Shown one piece after another: positions 14,511 to 22,137 of a stretch of 32,981 bases of DNA (within the stretch, counting starts at the first letter, position 1; each line of letters opens with the position of its first letter). The notes below the pieces were generated by a model that made no database searches, had not been told where the DNA came from, and saw nothing but the letters and a program-made list of their open reading frames with translations. The translations under genes and the position numbers were made by a program. The DNA is from Solirubrobacteraceae bacterium (lineage in GTDB: Bacteria; Actinomycetota; Thermoleophilia; Solirubrobacterales; Solirubrobacteraceae): assembly GCA_030690545.1 (NCBI GenBank), contig JAUYGN010000132.1, positions 1 through 32,981 of the forward strand, written 5' to 3'.

Positions 14511-15488
14511 ATGAATACAATGCCCGCCGCCTTGGCTCCCGCGCCTCTCCGATCCCGCCGCCGCGTCTTCATGCTCTCGCTCTGCGCGGCGCTCGTCGGC
14601 GTGCTCGCCCTCGCGGGCGGCGCGTCGGCGGGCTTCCTGACCCCCGAGTCGGGCGGCTCGCCGAACGCCGACGACATCGACACGCTCTACAAGATCATCC
14701 TCGCCGTCGCGGTGATCGTGTTCGTCGGCGTCGAGGGCGTCCTGCTGTACTCGCTCGTGAAGTTCCGCGCCCGCAAGGACGCCGTGCCGGCCCAGATCCG
14801 CGGCAACACGCGCCTGGAGATCGGCTGGACGCTCGGCGCATCCGTCGTCCTGATCGTCCTCGCCGTCGTGACGTTCGCGATGCTCCCCGGCATCCGCAAC
14901 CCGCCCGACTCCGACCCGGACGGCTTCCCGACCGACGAGATCGCGACCGTTCAGAATGCGTCGGCCTACCAGCCGCGGCCGCCGAGCGGCGAGGCGCTGA
15001 ACATCGATGTCAACGGCCAGCGCTACGCCTGGCGCTACACGTACCCCGACCAGGACGACAACGTGCTCAACGACGTCTTCAGCTACGAGACGCTCGTCGT
15101 TCCGACGAAGACGACCGTCACGCTCACGATCCGCGCCCAGGACGTCGCGCATTCGTGGTGGATCCCCAAGCTCGGCGGCAAGTTCGACGCCGTGCCGGGC
15201 CATCTGAACTTCACCTGGTTCAAGATCTCCGAGCCCGGCACGTTCAAGGGTCAGTGCGCGGAGCTGTGCGGCCGCAACCACACCGACATGGTCGCCAAGG
15301 TCGTCGCGATCGAGCCCGACGCGTTCGAGCGCTGGCTCGCGAACAAGCGGCGCGAGATCGACGCCGCCAACGCGGCCGCGCAGGAGCGCCGCGCGGCCGA
15401 GGCCGCGGGTCCGACCGACGCGGACGCCGACACGCCCGCCGCGCGCGAGACGCCCGCCGAGCAGACGCCGCCGGACGAGGACGAGTAG
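14511..15488 (+). CDS. ctaC: Cytochrome c oxidase subunit II (cluster 1)
   Basis: 325-residue subunit that carries the CuA electron-entry site. A signal-like segment (FMLSLCAALVGVLALAGGASAG) is followed by two transmembrane helices (about residues 60-83 and 103-126) and a periplasmic cupredoxin domain. CuA ligands are visible: His in VAHSWWIP, then Cys249, Cys253, His257 and Met260 in CAELCGRNHTDM. The C-terminus is an Ala/Glu/Asp-rich hydrophilic tail, not a cytochrome c domain. ATG 14511 is chosen because GGAG at 14493 is nearest; a second in-frame ATG is at 14520. It heads cluster 1; the ctaD start follows by 2 bases. Confidence 0.94.
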   Translation: MNTMPAALAPAPLRSRRRVFMLSLCAALVGVLALAGGASAGFLTPESGGSPNADDIDTLYKIILAVAVIVFVGVEGVLLYSLVKFRARKDAVPAQIRGNTRLEIGWTLGASVVLIVLAVVTFAMLPGIRNPPDSDPDGFPTDEIATVQNASAYQPRPPSGEALNIDVNGQRYAWRYTYPDQDDNVLNDVFSYETLVVPTKTTVTLTIRAQDVAHSWWIPKLGGKFDAVPGHLNFTWFKISEPGTFKGQCAELCGRNHTDMVAKVVAIEPDAFERWLANKRREIDAANAAAQERRAAEAAGPTDADADTPAARETPAEQTPPDEDE

Positions 15489-15490
15489 CC

Positions 15491-17179
15491 ATGGCAACCG
15501 CGAACCCCGCCCTCGTCCCCGAGATCACCGTCCACAGCGTCGAGCCCGAGCCGCGCGGCTGGGTCTCCTGGATCACGACGACCGACCACAAGCGGATCGG
15601 GATCCTCTACCTCGTCACGACGTTCGTCTTCTTCCTGCTGGGCGGCGTCGAGGCGCTGCTGATGCGCGTCCAGCTCGGCGCCCCGGACAACACCTTCCTG
15701 ACGCCGGCGACGTACAACGCGCTCTTCACGCTGCACGGCACGACGATGATCTTCCTCTTCGTCGTGCCGATCATGGCCGGCTTTGGCAACTACTTCCTGC
15801 CGCTGATGATCGGCGCCCGCGACATGGCGTTCCCGAAGCTCAACGCGCTGTCGTACTGGCTGCTGCTGTCGGGCGGGATCGTCTTCTACGTCTCGCTGTT
15901 CTTCTCGCCGCCGGAGGCCGGCTGGACGTCGTATGCGCCGTTATCGGGGAGCGTCTACTCGCCCGGCAGCGGGATCGACGCATGGATCTTCCTGATCCAC
16001 CTGACCGGCATCTCGTCGCTGATCGGGGCGATCAACTTCTACGCGACGATCGCGAACATGCGCGCGCCCGGGATGGGCTGGGGCCGCCTGCCGCTGTTCG
16101 TCTGGTCGCTGCTCGTCTACGCGATCCTGCTGATCCTCGCGCTGCCGGTGATCGCGGGCGCCGTCACGCTGCTGCTGACCGATCGCCACTTCGGGACCGG
16201 CTTCTTCGACCAGGGCCAGGGCGGTGATCCGCTGCTGTGGCAGCACCTGTTCTGGTTCTTCGGCCACCCCGAGGTCTACATCATGATCCTGCCGGGCTTC
16301 GGGATGATCTCGGAGATCCTGCCGGTCTTCGCGCGCAAGCCGATCTTCGGCTACAAGGCGATCGCCGCGGCGACGGTCGTGATCGCGTTCCTCGCCCTGC
16401 TCGTCTGGGCGCACCACATGTTCTCGACGCCGAGCGCGACGATCGTGCTCGTCTTCTTCATGGTCAGCTCGTTCTTGATCGCGATCCCGACGGGCGTGAA
16501 GATCTTCAACTGGATCGCGACGCTGTGGCGCGGGACGGTCGAGTTCAAGACGCCGCTGATCTTCTCGGTCGGCTTCATCTCGGTCTTTTTGATCGGCGGC
16601 ATCACGGGCATCTTCCTGGCCGTCTTCCCGGTCGACTGGCAGCTGACCGACACGTACTTCGTCGTCGCCCACCTGCACTACGTGCTCGTCGGCGGCTCGG
16701 TCTTCGCGATCTTCGCGGGCATCTACTACTGGTATCCGAAGATCACCGGCCGGATGCTGAGCGAGTCGCTGGGCAAGTGGTCGTTCGGGCTGATGTACGT
16801 CGGCATCAACGTCACCTTCCTGATCCAGCACTCGATCGGCCTGGACGGCATGCCGCGACGCGTCTACGAGTACCCCGACGTCGGCAACCTGGCGCTCTAC
16901 AACCTGATCTCGACGATCGGCTCGTTCATGCTCGGGCTCGGCGTCGTGGTGACCGCGTGGAACGTCGTGCGCTCGCTGAAGAAGGGCGCGCGCTCGGGCC
17001 CGGACCCGTGGAAGGCGAACACGCTCGAGTGGTTCCTGCCCTCGCCGCCGCCGGCGAACAACTTCGACGTGATCCCGCGCGTGCGCTCGGTCGAGCCGAT
17101 GAAGGACATCCGTCGCCAGATCGCCCGTCAGTCCGAGACCCCGGTCGAGCTGGGCGCGGCGGAGCCGACGCCCCGGTGA
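15491..17179 (+). CDS. ctaD: Cytochrome c oxidase subunit I, A1-type (cluster 1)
   Basis: 562-residue haem-copper core subunit with about 12 transmembrane helices. Metal ligands are visible: His in FTLHGTTMIF (low-spin haem), His259 of GHPEVY with Tyr263 as the cross-linked pair, WAHHMF (CuB), and VVAHLHYVL (both haems). Glu261 of GHPEVY is the helix VI proton-relay glutamate that defines A1-type oxidases. The D-channel aspartate (GARDMAFPKLN) and K-channel IPTGVK are present. It ends in TGATG, sharing an A with ctaB. No subunit III gene follows in this cluster. Haem type (a or o) cannot be read from sequence. Confidence 0.96.
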   Translation: MATANPALVPEITVHSVEPEPRGWVSWITTTDHKRIGILYLVTTFVFFLLGGVEALLMRVQLGAPDNTFLTPATYNALFTLHGTTMIFLFVVPIMAGFGNYFLPLMIGARDMAFPKLNALSYWLLLSGGIVFYVSLFFSPPEAGWTSYAPLSGSVYSPGSGIDAWIFLIHLTGISSLIGAINFYATIANMRAPGMGWGRLPLFVWSLLVYAILLILALPVIAGAVTLLLTDRHFGTGFFDQGQGGDPLLWQHLFWFFGHPEVYIMILPGFGMISEILPVFARKPIFGYKAIAAATVVIAFLALLVWAHHMFSTPSATIVLVFFMVSSFLIAIPTGVKIFNWIATLWRGTVEFKTPLIFSVGFISVFLIGGITGIFLAVFPVDWQLTDTYFVVAHLHYVLVGGSVFAIFAGIYYWYPKITGRMLSESLGKWSFGLMYVGINVTFLIQHSIGLDGMPRRVYEYPDVGNLALYNLISTIGSFMLGLGVVVTAWNVVRSLKKGARSGPDPWKANTLEWFLPSPPPANNFDVIPRVRSVEPMKDIRRQIARQSETPVELGAAEPTPR

Positions 17180-18081
17180 TGGAGGCCTCGCAGGCCACCG
17201 TCCTGCAGCCCGAGGTGGCCGGCGGATGGCGAACGGTCGTCGCCGACTACGTGCAGCTGACCAAGCCGAAGGTCCAGTCGCTGCTGCTGCTGACGACCGT
17301 CTGCTCGATGCTGATCGCGGGCGATCCGTCGTTCGGCCTGATCGTCCTGACCGTGGTCGGCGGCTACCTCTCGGCCGGAGGGGCCGGCGCGGTCAACCAC
17401 TACTACGACCGCGACATCGACGCGCTGATGCCGCGGACGGCCAACCGGCCGGTCCCGGCGGGACGCGTCGCGCCCCGCGCGGCGCTGCTCTACGGCGTCG
17501 TGCTGGCGGCGCTGTCGTTCGTCCTGCTGGCGACGACCGTGAACCTGCTGGCGGCCTCGCTGGCGCTGTCGGGCTTCTTCGGCTATGTCTTCGTCTACAC
17601 CATCTGGCTCAAGCGCCGCACGCCGCAGAACATCGTGATCGGCGGAGCCGCGGGCGCGATCCCGCCGCTCGTCGGCTGGGCGGCCGTCACCGGAACCCTC
17701 GGCGGCATGCCGCTGTACCTGTTCGCGATCGTGTTCTTCTGGACGCCGCCGCACTTCTGGGCGCTGTCGCTGCTGATGAAGGACGAGTACGGACGCGTCG
17801 GCGTGCCGATGCTGCCGGTCGTCCGCGGCGAGCACGAGACGCGCAAGCAGATCCTGCTCTACGCCTTCCTGCTGTACGCCGTCACGCAGCTGCCGTTCTG
17901 CGCCGGCGGGCTGGGCACCGTCTACCTCGTCTGCTCGCTCGTCCTCGGCGCGATGTTCATCGGCGGCGCGTACGTGCTGCTCAAGCGCGCCGACCGCCGC
18001 AGCGCGCTGCGCCTGTATCTCTTCTCGCTCGCGTACCTCGCGCTGCTGTTCGCGGCGATGGTGCTCGACGTCAAGCTGTAG
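17179..18081 (+). CDS. ctaB: Protoheme IX farnesyltransferase (haem O synthase)
   Basis: 300-residue UbiA-type prenyltransferase that makes haem O from haem B and farnesyl diphosphate. Haem O is the precursor of haem A used in the oxidases encoded on either side. The first aspartate-rich motif is N73-HYY-D77-RDI-D81 followed by ALMPRTANRPVPAG. The second region is FWTPPHFWALSLLMKDEYGRVGVPMLPVVRG. About nine hydrophobic segments are seen. Its ATG overlaps the ctaD stop (TGATG), so translation is coupled. No haem A synthase (ctaA) gene is in the window. Its TAG stop forms part of a -10-like TAGGGT. Confidence 0.96.
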   Translation: MEASQATVLQPEVAGGWRTVVADYVQLTKPKVQSLLLLTTVCSMLIAGDPSFGLIVLTVVGGYLSAGGAGAVNHYYDRDIDALMPRTANRPVPAGRVAPRAALLYGVVLAALSFVLLATTVNLLAASLALSGFFGYVFVYTIWLKRRTPQNIVIGGAAGAIPPLVGWAAVTGTLGGMPLYLFAIVFFWTPPHFWALSLLMKDEYGRVGVPMLPVVRGEHETRKQILLYAFLLYAVTQLPFCAGGLGTVYLVCSLVLGAMFIGGAYVLLKRADRRSALRLYLFSLAYLALLFAAMVLDVKL

Positions 18082-18084
18082 GGT
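18079..18084 (+). promoter_or_regulatory. Putative internal -10 box overlapping the ctaB stop codon
   Basis: TAGGGT includes the ctaB TAG stop and lies 10 bases before the ATG of the 36-codon gene at 18095. The same hexamer precedes the zinc-ribbon gene at 25412. It could add expression of the two small membrane proteins. Confidence 0.3.
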
Positions 18085-18094
18085 TCACGCCGCA

Positions 18095-18205
18095 ATGGAT
18101 CAGAAGCTCGCCCGCAAGAACCTCCGCTCCGGCCTCCTCGGTGCCGTCGTGGCCCTGTTCATGTTCGGTATGACGTTCGTCGCCTCGGCGATCTACGTCT
18201 CCTGA
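18095..18205 (+). CDS. 36-residue single-helix membrane microprotein (cluster 1)
   Basis: A complete small ORF, MDQKLARKNLRSGLLG… ending IYVS. It has a basic N-terminus (KLARKNLR, inside-positive) and one hydrophobic helix of about 21 residues (LLGAVVALFMFGMTFVASAIY). It lies 13 bases after ctaB and 3 bases before the next small gene, on the operon strand. Small one-helix proteins are common extra subunits or assembly factors of cytochrome oxidases; the exact family is not recognised. Evidence that it is real: clean start-to-stop frame, operon position and membrane-protein composition. Confidence 0.68.
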   Translation: MDQKLARKNLRSGLLGAVVALFMFGMTFVASAIYVS

Positions 18206-18208
18206 GCG

Positions 18209-18442
18209 ATGAGCGACCTCGAGCCCACGCCGACGCCGGTCGGCGAGGAGATCCACCTGCCGGGTCCCAGCGCGCAGCCGGTGCTGGTCGCCGTCGGCAT
18301 CACGATCACGCTGATCGGCGTGACGATGGGCCTGCTCGTGCTGCTCTCGGGTCTCGTGCTGACGGTCGCGGTGATCATCCGCTGGGTCGCCGACACGCGC
18401 CGCGAGATGCGCGCGCTGCCCGAAGACCTCAGCAGCCACTGA
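18209..18442 (+). CDS. Small two-helix membrane protein, subunit IV-like (cluster 1)
   Basis: 77-residue protein with a polar N-terminus (LEPTPTPVGEEIHLPGPSAQP) followed by hydrophobic stretches at about residues 25-45 and 46-60 that could be one long or two short helices, then a charged tail (RWVADTRREMRALPEDLSSH). The IHLPGPS…P entry into a membrane helix resembles accessory subunit IV-like proteins of actinobacterial and Chloroflexi oxidases (from memory). It starts 3 bases after the 36-residue gene and ends cluster 1. It probably associates with the A1-type oxidase (inference). Confidence 0.7.
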   Translation: MSDLEPTPTPVGEEIHLPGPSAQPVLVAVGITITLIGVTMGLLVLLSGLVLTVAVIIRWVADTRREMRALPEDLSSH

Positions 18443-18527
18443 CCGCGACGCACGTCCGCCGCCCGCCGGCTCGGATCGGGTCGTCCGCTGGTGCCCCTCA
18501 CGCGCGCCAACGAGTGCTAGAAATGAG

Positions 18528-18548
18528 CGTCAACGCGCCAAGTTGACG
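18528..18548. promoter_or_regulatory. Perfect dyad CGTCAAC-N7-GTTGACG upstream of the AraC-type gene
   Basis: CGTCAAC (18528-18534) and GTTGACG (18542-18548) are perfect reverse complements with a 7-base spacer. The right arm contains TTGACG, a good match to a sigma-70 -35 box. It lies 55 bases before the ATG of the regulator gene and after the end of cluster 1. It is a candidate autoregulatory operator. Confidence 0.5.
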
Positions 18549-18602
18549 AACTCGCGGCCGAATCGCTCATCCCTGGACGGGTAGCGGTCCGTAACAGAAA
18601 CC

Positions 18603-18992
18603 ATGGAGATCCCGATCCAACGTCCCGCCACGGTCCGGCATCGCACCAGCCTCTTCTGCGATGCCGTCGCGATCGTGGAAGCTGAGTACGGCTCCGATCT
18701 GTCGCTCGACGAGATCGCCCGGCGCGTGGCCTCCTCACGCCGCCAACTGCAGCGCTCCTATGCCGAGATCGGCAAGACGACGTTCCGTGAGCACCTCACG
18801 GCCGTTCGCATGGAGCGCGCAGCGGAACTGCTGACGACGCGCGGCCTGACGGTGCGCGAGGTCGCGCAGCGCGTCGGCTACCGCCAGCCGGCGCAGTTCG
18901 CCAAGGCGTTCCGGCGCCACCACGGCCTGGCGCCGTCGGCATTCCGCGACACGCGGCGCTTCCGCGCAGCGGCCGTCGCCGCCGCGGCCTGA
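18603..18992 (+). CDS. Single-domain AraC-family transcriptional regulator
   Basis: 129-residue DNA-binding protein made almost only of the AraC/XylS double helix-turn-helix: LSLDEIARRVASSRRQLQRSYAEIGKTTFREHLTAVRMERAAELL, then LTVREVAQRVGYRQPAQFAKAFRRHHGLAPSAFRDTRR. The usual N-terminal ligand/dimerisation domain is missing; only about 30 residues precede the HTH. It therefore resembles stand-alone MarA/SoxS/Rob-like regulators, whose activity depends on their amount. It sits between the two oxidase clusters on the same strand, with a dyad upstream. A role in switching oxidases is attractive but inferred from position only. Confidence 0.87.
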   Translation: MEIPIQRPATVRHRTSLFCDAVAIVEAEYGSDLSLDEIARRVASSRRQLQRSYAEIGKTTFREHLTAVRMERAAELLTTRGLTVREVAQRVGYRQPAQFAKAFRRHHGLAPSAFRDTRRFRAAAVAAAA

Positions 18993-19174
18993 GCCACACC
19001 CGCGCTCGCCGATAGCGGCCCGGGCCGCCGCCACGGGTCGTCCGTGAACGTTTGCGCGGGCCCCGCCAGCGTCGCCGCGCCGGACGCTGCGGTACCGGAT
19101 CGCGTCCGTCGCGCGCACCACATAGGATGCCGGGCCGCATGAGCCAGGGAAGAGGGCGCCAGGAGCGCACGCCA
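18993..19174. promoter_or_regulatory. Intergenic control region of oxidase cluster 2
   Basis: The gap between the AraC-type gene and the second ctaC holds three dyads: the palindrome GCGGCCCGGGCCGC (19015-19028), CACGG-N5-CCGTG (19032-19046) and CAGCGTC-N9-GACGCTG (19067-19089). A -10-like TAGGAT follows at 19123-19128. This would give a leader of about 40 bases carrying AGGAG (19161-19165) before the GTG at 19175. The first palindrome may end the AraC transcript; the others could be operators. Confidence 0.4.
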
Positions 19175-20185
19175 GTGATGTGGATGGTGATCCACGGCCT
19201 GATCGCCTCGGCGATCGGCATCGCCGTCGGCCTGGCGATCAACTGGTTCCCGGAGTCGGCCTCCACGCAGGCCGGCCCGATCGATCGCCTCTACGACATC
19301 CTGATCTGGGTCTCGGTGCCCGTCTTCGTGACGGTGACGATCATCGTGCTCTTCAGCGTGCAGAACTTCCGCATGCGGCCCGGGGAGGAGCAGCTCGACG
19401 GCCCGCCGATCCACGGCAACACGCGGCTGGAGGTCATCTGGACCGCGATTCCCGCGATCATCCTCGTCGTCCTGTGCGGCTATGCCTGGGTCGTCCTGCG
19501 CGACATCGAGGAGGCGCAGGCCGGCGAGATGCGCGTCAACGTCGTCGGCCAGCAGTTCGCCTGGACGTTCGAGTATCCCCAGGCCGACGGCGAGCCGGTC
19601 AGATCGAAGCACCTCTATCTCCCGAAGGACCAGCCGGTGCGCTTCTCCGTCCGGGCGATCGACGTCATCCACGACTTCTGGGTTCCGGCCTTTCGCATGA
19701 AGATCGACGCGGTTCCCGGCATCGAGACGGGGTATCGCATCACGCCCAACCGCCTCGGCACCTATCCGGTCGTCTGCGCGGAGCTGTGCGGCCTCGGCCA
19801 CGCGGTCATGCGCGCGACGACCCGCGTCGTCGAGCCGGCCGCCTTCGAGCGGTGGATCGCCCAGCAGAAGGCGCCCGCACAGGCGAGCGAAGACGGCGAG
19901 GTCGACGGCAAGGCGCTGTTCACCGACGGCAACGGCGCGGCGACCGCCTGCGGCGCCTGCCACACGCTCGCCGACGCCGCCACGTCGAGCGCGACCGGCC
20001 CCGATCTCGACGAGGTCCTGGCGGACAAGGACGCCGCCTACATCGAGCGCGAGATCGTCGATCCGAATGCCGAGATCACGCCGGGATTCCAGACCGGAAT
20101 CATGCCGCCGAACTACGGCGATACGCTCTCGTCGGACGAGCTCGAAGCTCTCGTGACGTATCTCGGCGAGGTGGCCGGGAAGTGA
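19175..20185 (+). CDS. ctaC: Cytochrome c oxidase subunit II fused to cytochrome c (caa3-type, cluster 2)
   Basis: 336-residue subunit II of caa3 type. Two N-terminal membrane helices (MVIHGLIASAIGIAVGLAINW and ILIWVSVPVFVTVTIIVLF) precede the CuA cupredoxin domain with Cys201, Cys205, His209 and Met212 (CAELCGLGHAVM). A C-terminal class I cytochrome c domain follows with CGACH at 259-263 and a likely axial Met310 in IMPPNYG. It accepts electrons directly through the tethered haem c. The start is set at GTG 19175 because AGGAG lies 9 bases before it. ATG 19139, just after a -10-like TAGGAT, would add 12 residues. Confidence 0.93.
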   Translation: MMWMVIHGLIASAIGIAVGLAINWFPESASTQAGPIDRLYDILIWVSVPVFVTVTIIVLFSVQNFRMRPGEEQLDGPPIHGNTRLEVIWTAIPAIILVVLCGYAWVVLRDIEEAQAGEMRVNVVGQQFAWTFEYPQADGEPVRSKHLYLPKDQPVRFSVRAIDVIHDFWVPAFRMKIDAVPGIETGYRITPNRLGTYPVVCAELCGLGHAVMRATTRVVEPAAFERWIAQQKAPAQASEDGEVDGKALFTDGNGAATACGACHTLADAATSSATGPDLDEVLADKDAAYIEREIVDPNAEITPGFQTGIMPPNYGDTLSSDELEALVTYLGEVAGK

Positions 20186-20196
20186 GCACCACGACG

Positions 20197-20205
20197 AGGA
20201 GGTGG
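20197..20205 (+). promoter_or_regulatory. Strong Shine-Dalgarno site of the second ctaD
   Basis: AGGAGGTGG is a near-perfect anti-16S match, 9 bases before the ATG at 20215. An in-frame TAG immediately precedes that ATG, so no longer N-terminus is possible. Confidence 0.6.
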
Positions 20206-20214
20206 ATCGGGTAG

Positions 20215-22131
20215 ATGGTCGCCAAGTTCCGCGGACCGGGCATGTACAGAGCAGCGCTGGGCACCGCCCTCGGCACGGCGCTCTCGTACGCGATCATCGG
20301 CATCTTCCGCAGCTGGTACGGCCTCGACCCGCTGTTCAAGGGCTACGCCGTCCTCGAGCTGTCGCTGTTCCTCGCCCCGATCGGCTTCCTGATCGGGCTC
20401 GGGGCGTTCGACTACTGGTTCCGCTGGGCCGCCGGCCGGCCGACGATCCCCGACGACCACTCCAGCCACGGCGCGCACTCCTGGCGCGACTACTTCAAGG
20501 TCAACACCGACCACAAGGTCATCGGCATCCAGTACGTCGTGACCTCGTTCGTCTTCTTCTTCATCGGCGGGCTGTTCGCGATGCTGATGCGCGCCGAGCT
20601 TGCCCAGCCGGGCCGCCAGTTCGTCGACCCGAGCACGTTCAACGGCCTCTTCAGCGTCCACGCGTCGCTGCTGATCTTCCTCTTCATCATCCCGGTCTTC
20701 GCGGGCATGGCGAACTACGTCCTGCCGCTCATGATCGGTGCGCCGGACATGGCGTTCCCGCGCCTGAACGCGCTGTCGTTCTGGATGCTGCCGCTGGCCG
20801 GGATCATGATGCTGATGTCCTTCGGGGCGCCGGGCGGCTCGTTCGCCAGCGGCTGGACGGCATACGCGCCGCTGTCGGTGACAGCGCCGGAAGGACAGGT
20901 GTTCTTCACGATCGGCGTGCAGTTCGCGGGCGCGTCGTCGATCGCGACCGCGCTGAACTTCCTCGTGACGATCATCACGATGCGTGCGCCCGGGATGAGC
21001 TTCTTCCGGATGCCGCTGCTCGTGTGGGCGAACTTCTCGACCTCGCTGCTCGTCGTCATCGCGACGCCGTTCATCGCCGTCTCGCAGTTCATGGTCCTCT
21101 TCGACCGCGCGCTGGGCTTCAACTTCTTCAACCCGACCGGCGGCGGCGACGTGCTGATGTACCAGCACATCTTCTGGTTCTACTCGCACCCGGCGGTCTA
21201 CATCATGATGCTGCCCGGGTTCGGGATCATCTCCGAGATCCTCGCCGTCAAGTCGCGAAAGCCGATCTTCGGCTACCGGATGATGGCGTTCTCGCTGCTG
21301 GCGATCGTCGTGCTCGGCTTCACGGTCTGGGCGCACCACATGTTCGTCTCGGGCATGCAGGACTGGATCCGCGTGCCGATGATGATCACGACGGCGATCA
21401 TCGCCGTGCCGACCGGCATCAAGATCTTCTCCTGGCTGGCGACGCTGTGGCGAGGGGTGCTGCACCTCGACACGCCGATGCTGTTCTCGCTGGGCTTCCT
21501 GACGATGTTCACGCTCGGCGGCATCTCCGGCGTGATGCTCGCGATCATCCCCGTGACGATCCACGTCAGCGACACGTACTTCATCGTCGCCCACATCCAC
21601 TACGTGCTGTTCGGCGGCTCGCTGCTGACGATCTTCGCCGGCGTCTACTACTGGTTCCCGAAGATGACCGGGCGGATGTACGACGAGCGCCTCGGCAAGC
21701 TGCACTTCTGGACGACCTTCATCTTCTTCAACGCGACGTTCGCCCCGATGCACGTGATCGGCATCCAGGGCATGCCGCGCCGCGTCGCCGACTATGCCGA
21801 GCAGTGGGCGGGCTGGAACATGGCGATCTCGATCATGAGCTTCTTCCTCGGCCTCAGCGCGCTCCTCTTCGCCTACAACATGATCGTCTCCTGGCGCGGC
21901 GGCCCGCGTGCGGACTCCAATCCCTGGAACGCGCTCACGCTGGAGTGGCTCGTCACGTCGCCGCCGCCGATCTTCAACTTCGACGCGATCCCGACCGTCG
22001 TCGGCGGCCCCTACGAGTACGGCGTGCCCGGCGCGGTGCACGGCGTGCTGAAGGGCGCCGAGGTGCCTCAGCCCGCGGGCGCGACAGCGTCCGGCGCGAG
22101 CCACGGATCAGCCACGAAGGACCAGGAGTAG
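20215..22131 (+). CDS. ctaD: Cytochrome c oxidase subunit I, A2-type with N-terminal extension (cluster 2)
   Basis: 638-residue core subunit. About 100 extra N-terminal residues contain two hydrophobic segments (AALGTALGTALSYAIIGIF and LELSLFLAPIGFLIGLGAF) before the usual start at DHKVIGIQYV. Metal ligands are intact: SVHASLLIF, His325/Tyr329 in YSHPAVY, WAHHMF and VAHIHYVL. Helix VI has Tyr323-Ser324-His-Pro-Ala327 where A1 oxidases have GHPE; loss of Glu with a YS pair is the mark of A2-type oxidases such as the Rhodothermus caa3 enzyme. The D-region GAPDMAFPRLN and K-channel IPTGIK are kept. The C-terminus is a polar tail (SGASHGSATKDQE). Confidence 0.95.
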   Translation: MVAKFRGPGMYRAALGTALGTALSYAIIGIFRSWYGLDPLFKGYAVLELSLFLAPIGFLIGLGAFDYWFRWAAGRPTIPDDHSSHGAHSWRDYFKVNTDHKVIGIQYVVTSFVFFFIGGLFAMLMRAELAQPGRQFVDPSTFNGLFSVHASLLIFLFIIPVFAGMANYVLPLMIGAPDMAFPRLNALSFWMLPLAGIMMLMSFGAPGGSFASGWTAYAPLSVTAPEGQVFFTIGVQFAGASSIATALNFLVTIITMRAPGMSFFRMPLLVWANFSTSLLVVIATPFIAVSQFMVLFDRALGFNFFNPTGGGDVLMYQHIFWFYSHPAVYIMMLPGFGIISEILAVKSRKPIFGYRMMAFSLLAIVVLGFTVWAHHMFVSGMQDWIRVPMMITTAIIAVPTGIKIFSWLATLWRGVLHLDTPMLFSLGFLTMFTLGGISGVMLAIIPVTIHVSDTYFIVAHIHYVLFGGSLLTIFAGVYYWFPKMTGRMYDERLGKLHFWTTFIFFNATFAPMHVIGIQGMPRRVADYAEQWAGWNMAISIMSFFLGLSALLFAYNMIVSWRGGPRADSNPWNALTLEWLVTSPPPIFNFDAIPTVVGGPYEYGVPGAVHGVLKGAEVPQPAGATASGASHGSATKDQE

Positions 22132-22137
22132 GCCACG

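Noticed and set aside
19052-19174. A longer N-terminus for the second ctaC from the upstream-open frame.
   Set aside because: The extra residues are Arg/Pro-rich without features, and AGGAG 9 bases before GTG 19175 supports the shorter form. ATG 19139 remains a minor alternative.
20113-22104. A 663-codon minus-strand ORF opposite the second ctaD.
   Set aside because: It is an Asp/Arg/His-rich mirror of transmembrane codons without any family features.
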